Part shown: in pieces, positions 57,836 through 64,000 of the stretch
Numbering within the stretch: position 1 is the stretch's first letter
Layout: the number at the start of each line of letters is the position of its first letter
Assembly (NCBI GenBank): GCA_024220505.1
Contig: JAKZZE010000002.1
Location: 682,001-746,000, forward strand
Length of the DNA: 64,000 nucleotides
Source of the DNA: Rhizopus arrhizus
Taxonomy: Eukaryota; Mucoromycota; Mucoromycetes; Mucorales; Rhizopodaceae
Direction of reading: 5' to 3'
Made by a program: the position numbers and the translations under genes
The notes under the pieces: model-generated
What the model saw: only the letters and a program-made list of their open reading frames with translations
What the model was told of the DNA's origin: nothing
Databases searched by the model: none

Positions 57836-59455
57836 CAGTGGGTGAAAAAACTCTAAAAACGTTATGATATTATTAGCGTTTTTGGATGCTCTGTTTTATC
57901 AAGTTGGTGTATCACCGTGAAATTTTGCACATATGTAGCACAGATAGTAGCATATCGTATGCTATATTTTCAATCTCAGCTGATAAATACTGATCCGAAA
58001 TCAACTGCTAAAAGAAGACTGGCTTATTTTTAGAGTTTTTTCACTTCCATAAATGTCGGATACACGGACCGACAGACAGACTTTGCGGACTTTTATTGAC
58101 ATATTATGAGTCATAAAGTCTCCAAAAGTATAAAAAGAATCGTTTTTCTCTTTTTCTTCAAATTTTTCCATTTAATTTTTTAAATTTCCTAAACACTTCA
58201 ATTATGCCTAAATCTCTCTCAGCTGACATCAAAAACGATATAAAGTCCGCTCTACTTGCCGGAAAAGACTCTATGGATGTTGCAAGCCGCCTTGGGGTTA
58301 CGTATGCAACGGTTAATAACTATGCGAACAAGTTTTTCCCTAACCGACAGCGTGGGCTTGGTGGTAGACCGATAGTTATGTCCGCTCAGACGAAGAGATT
58401 CATCAAAATTCAGGTGGTACAAGGCCAACTCAAGACTGCGAGGGAAGTACATGATAAACTTATGGAGCTAGGGTATTCCATATCGTACAAAACCGCTATA
58501 AACGTATTAAAATCGATGAACTTCTTTTCTGCGATTAAGGTCAAAAAGCCTTTATTAACTACAAAACACATGAAGAGACGGCTAGCGTGGGCCAAAAAGT
58601 ACCAAAACTGGACTACAGATGACTGGCGACGTGTAGTGTTCTCTGATGAAACAAAAGTCAACATTTGGGGCTCTGACGGATGTAAATACTATTGGTCAAG
58701 ACCAGGGGACCCTCTTAAGCCTCATCATATCGACGTAACAGTTAAGCATGGAGGCGGTAGTTTAATGATGTGGGGGTGCATGACCTATGAGGGACCTGGG
58801 TACGCCTGTCAAATATACGATGGAACTATGAATTCGGATCTTTACCAACATATATTGGATACAACACTTCGGGAAACAATGGAGTACTATGATATGGATT
58901 GGTCTACACCATACTTTCAGCACGATGGTGATCCAAAGCACCGTTCCAAGTCAACTATCCAATGGCTAAATGCTAATAGTGTGAACTATTTTGATGACTG
59001 GCCAGCTCGAATTCTTGCTCCTAACCCTCTTTATCATCATTTGAAGTTGAAGCTATCATTATATGACAAGAAAGCCAAAGGTGTTTATGAATTGTGGGAA
59101 AGAGTAGAAAAGGAATGGAACTTTTTTGATAAACAAGTTTGCAGAAGGTATATTGACACTATGTCTGCACGTAATAAGGCAGTAATCGATGTCAATGGTG
59201 GATCTACGAAGTATTAAATCATCTATAACGTAATAAAAGTAAAAGGAAAAAACTCTAAAAGTAAACCTACAACACTTCCATCGCTTTTGCGGACTGTTAA
59301 ATAATATTCTGAGATTAAAATATTCATGAGATGTAACAGAAAGTCAAACAAGCATGTCATAAAGTTGTTGCATCATCTAAATCACTATACATGCTCACAG
59401 AGGCTAAAAACAGAAAATATGTCAGACGTTTTTTTTAGAGTTTTTTCACCCATTG
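57836..59455 (+). mobile_element. Tc1/mariner element, family E
   Basis: 1,620 bp beginning CAGTGGGTGAAAAAACTCTA and ending in TAGAGTTTTTTCACCCATTG (one mismatch), with TA on each side (57834-57835 and 59456-59457). It holds one plus-strand transposase gene. The inverted repeats also contain a further internal pair of AAAACTCTAAAA words near 58027 and 59246, so the ends may be complex. Confidence 0.9.
58204..59217 (+). CDS. Family E transposase, uninterrupted but missing the third catalytic acid
   Basis: A 337-residue Tc1-type transposase with no stop or frameshift, starting MPKSLSADIKNDIK. It has an HTH (MDVASRLGVTYATVNNYANK), a GRP linker (GLGGRPIVMSAQTKRF), the first Asp in VVFSDETKVNIWGSD and the second in YFQHDGDPKHRSKS. 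Where relatives have PDLNPIE-HxWHHLK, this copy reads APNPLYHHLKLKLS. About three residues, including the catalytic Glu, are gone by an in-frame 9-nt deletion near 59020-59035, and the first Asp of that stretch is Ala. The protein should bind DNA but not cut it. It is closest to family B of the window. Confidence 0.9.
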   Translation: MPKSLSADIKNDIKSALLAGKDSMDVASRLGVTYATVNNYANKFFPNRQRGLGGRPIVMSAQTKRFIKIQVVQGQLKTAREVHDKLMELGYSISYKTAINVLKSMNFFSAIKVKKPLLTTKHMKRRLAWAKKYQNWTTDDWRRVVFSDETKVNIWGSDGCKYYWSRPGDPLKPHHIDVTVKHGGGSLMMWGCMTYEGPGYACQIYDGTMNSDLYQHILDTTLRETMEYYDMDWSTPYFQHDGDPKHRSKSTIQWLNANSVNYFDDWPARILAPNPLYHHLKLKLSLYDKKAKGVYELWERVEKEWNFFDKQVCRRYIDTMSARNKAVIDVNGGSTKY

Positions 59456-59457
59456 TA

Positions 59458-60130
59458 TGTATGTTGAAAGTAAAATATATCAAAAGTGAAGTCCAATCGA
59501 AAAGTGAAAGGATAAAGGGATATTTATATGATTGTGATTTTTTTGTATTTTTCTATTTTTGAACTTTTTTTTTGTTTATCTTCAGGGACTGATGTCCCTC
59601 CTACGACTGAGTCCCTTCTTCCGCAAAAGTTACACTAACTGCTTCACATTGTCACAATAAAATAAAAGAAAATTAAGACCGGCGTGAGATTGGAGTTTAT
59701 TGTGTTATCTCGTAAGAATAAAAAAGACTATAAAATTCAACGAGACTTAAAAAAGTTATATTTTTATTTAATATTATTGTATCTGGTATTTATATCCTTT
59801 TCATGAAGATTCAATTAAATCCTTTTCAAGATACTTTAATTAATTATAGCTGTAGATCTAGCATGAATAAATTTTAGTATGAAGACCTGTTCCTGGTTAT
59901 GCAAGTGGACTGTTTATAATTATTTAAGTAGATCTATTTTTCATTTATGTCTCATTGCATCAGGAGCTATATTAAAACAACTTGTGTTGAGTTAAAGGAG
60001 TGGAATTAGTTATGACCGAATAATAGAGAAAAGACTGTAATAAATCTTTGTAAAGCATTCACTACTCTGATTTCTTATAAATTGAATATGAATCATGTTT
60101 AAAGTATGTTGGGATACGACATTTATAGGG
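59458..60130. other. AT-rich spacer, possible degraded LTR
   Basis: No gene seen. From about 59653 (TGTCACAATAAAATAAAAG), with GGTATTTATATCC at 59788-59800, the layout resembles the LTRs elsewhere in the window. The other end is not visible, so this is only a suggestion. A short inverted repeat, GGGACTGATGTCCC with CGACTGAGTCCC, lies at 59585-59615. Confidence 0.35.
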
Positions 60131-61500
60131 TTTATATAGTATAAAATAGGTTTGTTTTATAAGATTCTTGATGTGAGACCAAAGTTTTGAATTGAGTTTG
60201 ATTCTCAAAGTGGTAATAACTTGAATATAAGTTCGCTTGTAATAAGTGACCACCAGATCTTGTTATGTAGATCAAACTGTTGTGAATAAAGTAAAATAAA
60301 AAGGATTTATAATGAAGTGTGTTTGCTTTAAGGGGCTTCTTGTTCTTGATATTAGATAAATAAAAGAAAAACAAAAGAGATTTACTTTGTATGATATTTA
60401 TTTAAAATAATCAAAAAGTAAAGTACAGTAAGTAGTTAGAATAAGTATGAAGTTGAAAGTAAGTTAAAAAGTATAAGAAATATTGAAGTTATTTATATGT
60501 TTTTGGCTTTTCTGATTATATGCTGTTTTTGATGATTTTGTAGATATTCTGTATTTTTTTGTATTTTTCTGGATTTATCTGTATTCATACGTATTCATAC
60601 TGTAACTTGTTAGTACTTGGGATTTGGATTGTGTTAATGTGTTGAAGATTTGTTTAGTTTGAAGTTTGAAGCCTTGAATGACTTGAGTTTGATTACTTGA
60701 GTGAACGTTTAACAGTTCTTTTGATATAGTAATTTGGTTTTAAGTAGTGACCACCAGATCTTAATAGATCAATAAGGTTAAGAGTAAGATTGTTTAGTAA
60801 AAGATAAAAATAAAAAGGGTCTTTCTTGATTCGTGGTAAATCAGGTATCAGATCAGAAAGAATAAGTAAAATAAAAAGAAAAGAAAAGGTAATTGTGACC
60901 CAATAAGAAGAGATTGCTTTTTAAGCCCAAGAAGATATGATTTATTGGATGTGGATTGGATTCAAATTGGATGTCTGTTATTTTGTTCAAAATATTCATC
61001 TTATTTATATAAAAAATATGGGGTGTCTTTTGTCTCTTGTCCTGAACTGTAAATTAAAGTTCATGTTCTTCATCCAAACTGTAATTGTACATGTTTGTAT
61101 CGGGGACTAAATCATTGTTCGTGTTACAATACGTATTTGTTTGTATTTTCCTGGATTTGAATTAGTTTGGAGAGAGAAAAGTCAAATGCTGCAAACGTTT
61201 GCTGCATTGTTGTGTTACAATATTGTGCGCGTTACACTGTAATTTTTGTGTTGCTTCAATGGCTTGTAAGAGTTACGGTTTTGAAATAGAGTAGAGTTGA
61301 TAAAAATGGATAAAAATAAGAGTTGAGTAGAGTATTGATATTAGGTTCGCTTGTAAGTGACCACCAGATCTTGTTAAGTTGATCAAACTTGTTTTGTATT
61401 CAGATAACTTGATAAGAGTATTAAAAGGATTTACAATGAAGATAATTGGCTTCAAGGGACTTGTCTTGCTTGTGTTTTAAGAGCGTTATGTAGTAGAACA
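60130..61500. repeat. Three more copies of the GTGACCACCAGATCTT repeat
   Basis: Cores at 60246, 60747 and 61357. The 60,130-60,390 unit resembles 36,500-36,770 over much of its length: TTGTAATAAGTGACCACC, then GATCAAACTGTTGTGAATAA, then a stretch containing GGGGCTTCTTGTTCTTGATA. The DNA between is noncoding. Minus-strand peptides such as YITRSGGHLLQAN come from the repeated DNA and show no sign of selection. Confidence 0.75.
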
Positions 61501-61620
61501 GCAACTGATTGTAATTGACATTGATAAACGTAAGTCTTAATACAAGATCATAATTAAATAAAATAAAAATATAAGTTTATTTAAATAAGATCATACAATC
61601 AATTCCAATTAAACAGCTTA

Positions 61621-62056
61621 TTTTAGAATATGTTTTGTATTAATAAGAGTTCTTTGATAAGAAGAAGTATTAACTAAAATAACAAGATCCAATCCAATAT
61701 CAGGAATATTGCTAATCTTTCATATAATTGAAATAACGCGTAAAATAACGTTATTCAAATCAGTGAGGAATTCCAAGAATAAAAGATAATCTATGACAGA
61801 CATACAAAAGAACAAATGAAAAGTTTTCATAATCATAATTATAGATGACACTTGCTTAAGTACCTGAATATTAGAAGAACGCTTACAATAGAAGATATCA
61901 AGCCACTCACTCAATAAGATATAAATACCTACCTTCAATTAGAATAATTTTTACTTTAACTTAAACTGAAATAAAGATCAGTCTCAAAAAGTATCTACAC
62001 TGTTTCTTTATTTTTGTTTCCACCTTTTATCTTATTATTTTAACCATTATACAACA
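61621..62056 (+). mobile_element. LTR-like repeat, copy 2
   Basis: The inverse-orientation partner of 49748-50184, ending CCATTATACAACA. The copies differ at scattered positions (for example AAGGTGGAAACA versus AAGGTGTAAACA after complementing). No internal retrotransposon DNA is next to it. Confidence 0.72.
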
Positions 62057-62258
62057 CGTTATATCAAAAGATTCAGGGATAAAGATATTTTGATTTATTG
62101 GATAAAATATATTGTTAAAAAAAAGGCAAGTTGAGGTAAGTAAAAGTCAAGAAAAAAGTAAGTCAAGATAAGTAAAGAGAAATCAAAAGAATAAAAGCTA
62201 GGCTTTTTATAGCAAAAATATGAAGTTCAATTTTTACAAAATGTAAAAATATCAAAAG

Positions 62259-62596
62259 TGTCATGTTTTGACGTGTCAATAAGATACAGTCTTATCATTC
62301 TGGACTAAATCTTTACAAATGAGTTTGAATAAGAATAGAACCTGATAATTATCACTGCCCTAAACAGCCAAGTTTCACTTTCATCTCAACAGTTGATTAT
62401 TAACATCAGTCTATAAAATTTTTCTTATACATGTCAAATCATATCGGTCGTAACTATTTTTGTCATCTAATCTCAGGTCTTGCTCAACTAATATAAATAG
62501 CCTTGAAATCTTTCTTTAATAAAAGTATTCGACTTTAGAACTATTGTTCGGTCTCGTTAATTGTTCTTTGTCCTATTTTTTATACTTAAAACACCA
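62259..62596. mobile_element. Solo LTR, 338 bp, target duplication AAAAG
   Basis: TGTCATGTTTTGACGTGTC to TTAAAACACCA, flanked by AAAAG at 62254-62258 and 62597-62601. It is the inverse-orientation copy of 40973-41313 and of the same family; identity is high with a few substitutions. This confirms the element's ends. Confidence 0.88.
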
Positions 62597-62601
62597 AAAA
62601 G

Positions 62602-62690
62602 GTTAAAAAAATATCAAAAGGTTAAAAAAATATCAAAAAGTAAAAAATATATCAAATGGTTAAAAATTTGTCAAATAGGAAAAATAATGA
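62602..62690. repeat. Degenerate tandem GTTAAAAAAATATCAAAA repeat
   Basis: Four to five imperfect units of about 18-20 bases (GTTAAAAAAATATCAAAA and variants) next to the solo LTR. Similar TTGACTTTTT words occur at 37225-37268 on the opposite strand. Probably simple-sequence expansion. Confidence 0.6.
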
Positions 62691-62799
62691 CAATTTGTAA
62701 AGTGATTTACAAAACGTCAAAAATTAAAGCTTGAAAGAAGTTTCGGAGTTCATGTTGTTATTTTATTATTGGTTGGCTTGTAGGTTTGTGTTTTAATAG

Positions 62800-63080
62800 A
62801 GTAAAGTTTGCTTGTAAAGCTTGATTGTAAGGTTAAGATTGCCTTGTAAGTTGTTGTTTAATATAGAATTTAAGCGGATGCTTGTTAAGTAGTGACCACC
62901 AGATCTTATATGTAAGATCAATACGATGTCTCTTGATAAAATAATATAAAAAGTAAAATAAAATAAGAGATCAGGAACTTTTATGAGTAAGTTAGCCTGC
63001 TTTATTGAGTTAAGTATATATAAAAATATAAAAGAACTTGACTAATTTTTCTTTCTTGACTGAATGGTTGGGGATATATA
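62800..63080. repeat. Seventh GTGACCACCAGATCTT repeat copy
   Basis: Core at 62892. Nearly the same as 36,840-37,156, including TAAGTTAGCCTGCTTTATT and AACTTGACTAATTTTTCTT. It ends where the family A mariner has inserted at a TA (63079). Confidence 0.8.
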
Positions 63081-64000
63081 CAGTAGCGGACAAAACTGGT
63101 GCACAAAAATTAAAATCAACATTGTATCTCCGCCATATGTCTGCGACTTTTGTGGCATATACCATCTGAAAGACAGTCCAAAATATACATTATGTTATGT
63201 AAACCGGAACTGTGCCGGACATCCCCCAGGCATAAGGTCATTTTTAGTGATTTTTTGCATATTTCAATTTTCGCCAAAAATGTAGTGCTTGTCTAGCCTT
63301 CTTTCAATTTTCCCCATATCTCTCCCGTTTGCTTTCAGATTTCACAGCATATTAGTAAATTTTAGTAGCTCTTAAAAAATATATAAAACTGTACTTATTT
63401 TGTATTTCCCATTGAGTCCCCCCTTTTGTTTTTACCCTATTCACTATAACAAAGTACTAGCCTTATATGTTTAAGAAAATAAGCAACTGTAAAAACGAAA
63501 CTCTGAGATCTCGAACACGCCTAGTTCGTACGACAGCAGATATTTCTAGAGTAACAAGGATCTCTAAATGGACAATCAACAGGAGAAAGAGGGAAGAAAG
63601 AAACTTAATGTCTTGTGATCATGAAGGTCTCCCGCTTTTAGTCTGAAAAGTTACTAGCTCAATCACCAACCTAAAGCTTGGACAAGGTCCGTTACACACA
63701 GTTTCTGATGCTCAGCACATTTCGAGGACCTTAAGATACAGTATTAGCAGACTGTTAGTCTGAAGGCACTGTAGGAAGCTAGATTTTGAGTCCGGAAGTA
63801 AGGAATCGAAGAATTTCATCAGCTGTATAAGTCGGAAAAAGCGATGAATGTGGTATCACAACAAGCCATTGTATACTATAGAGGGCTGGAAGTCTGCTAT
63901 CTTTAGCAATGAAACAAATATGAACATTATGGATGCAGACAGTATACACTAATATTGAAAGCAAGTCGAGCAACCTTAGCGATTTTTTCACGGTGATCAA
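63081..64000 (+). mobile_element. Tc1/mariner family A, second copy, cut by the window edge
   Basis: Starts CAGTAGCGGACAAAACTGGT and matches the reverse complement of the right part of 42552-44181. On the plus strand, traces of a transposase HTH (RTTADISRVTRISKWTINRR, about 63525-63590) and of the catalytic core appear in broken frames. The right end lies outside the window. Confidence 0.85.

Noticed and set aside
60062..61455. Recurring minus-strand peptides with TRSGGHLLQAN
   Set aside because: They recur because the noncoding repeat recurs; frames shift and break outside the core, so no protein selection is seen.
36500..63080. CRISPR-like reading of the repeated 16-mer
   Set aside because: Spacing is irregular over kilobases and the organism is eukaryotic.
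36500..63080. Annotating the repeat region as a centromere
   Set aside because: The motif pattern is suggestive, but I cannot match it to any described kinetochore-binding sequence from memory, so it stays a hypothesis.
1..64000. tRNA and rRNA genes
   Set aside because: Scanned by eye for B-box-like GGTTCGA words with a matching stem; candidates fell inside coding genes or had no cloverleaf.

Overview
The window is nuclear DNA of a filamentous fungus, most likely an early-diverging one of the Mucorales type (Mucor/Rhizopus-like). The reasons are AT-rich spacers with long T/A tracts, genes with many very short GT-AG introns (mostly about 45-70 nt), Zn2Cys6 and HAL/SAT4-type kinase genes, and a transposon mix of DIRS, chromodomain Ty3/gypsy and Tc1/mariner elements with LINE fragments. 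This assignment is inference, because no rRNA or mitochondrial marker is present. I found no tRNA, rRNA or CRISPR.

Positions 1-36,440 hold host genes. In order: a mitochondrial PP2C phosphatase of the pyruvate-dehydrogenase-phosphatase type (+), a Zn2Cys6 transcription factor (+), an unrecognised spliced gene (-), an RGS protein (-), a 56-residue lysine-rich protein (-), a HAL4/SAT4-like kinase (+), mitochondrial aconitase (+), a fatty acyl-CoA reductase/glycerophosphate-type acyltransferase fusion (+), a Pes4/Mip6-like three-RRM protein with a C-terminal MLLE domain (-), a cyclin-box protein (-), Mcm10 (-) and biotin-protein ligase (+). I rebuilt most exon structures by hand; phases close and conserved motifs are restored across the junctions. 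Two long stretches (10.9-14.3 kb and 19.3-21.7 kb) have no gene I can support.

Positions 36,440-64,000 contain no host gene I can recognise. They form a nest of transposons inside AT-rich DNA. A minus-strand DIRS element (about 39.0-45.8 kb) is split by two solo LTRs with clear 5-bp target duplications, and one of these LTRs carries a Tc1/mariner copy. A Tc1 relic (47.0-49.2 kb) carries another Tc1 element. A minus-strand chromovirus (50.2-57.8 kb) has a Tc1/mariner insertion in each LTR. LINE 3'-end fragments lie at 38 kb and 49.5 kb. Seven diverged copies of a repeat centred on GTGACCACCAGATCTT flank this nest on both sides.

The host genes share no single pathway, though several are mitochondrial or metabolic (phosphatase, aconitase, biotin ligase, lipid fusion enzyme). 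The most unusual finds are the reductase-acyltransferase fusion, in which a catalytic residue of both halves is replaced; an uninterrupted mariner transposase that has lost its third catalytic acid; and the unexplained seven-copy motif.
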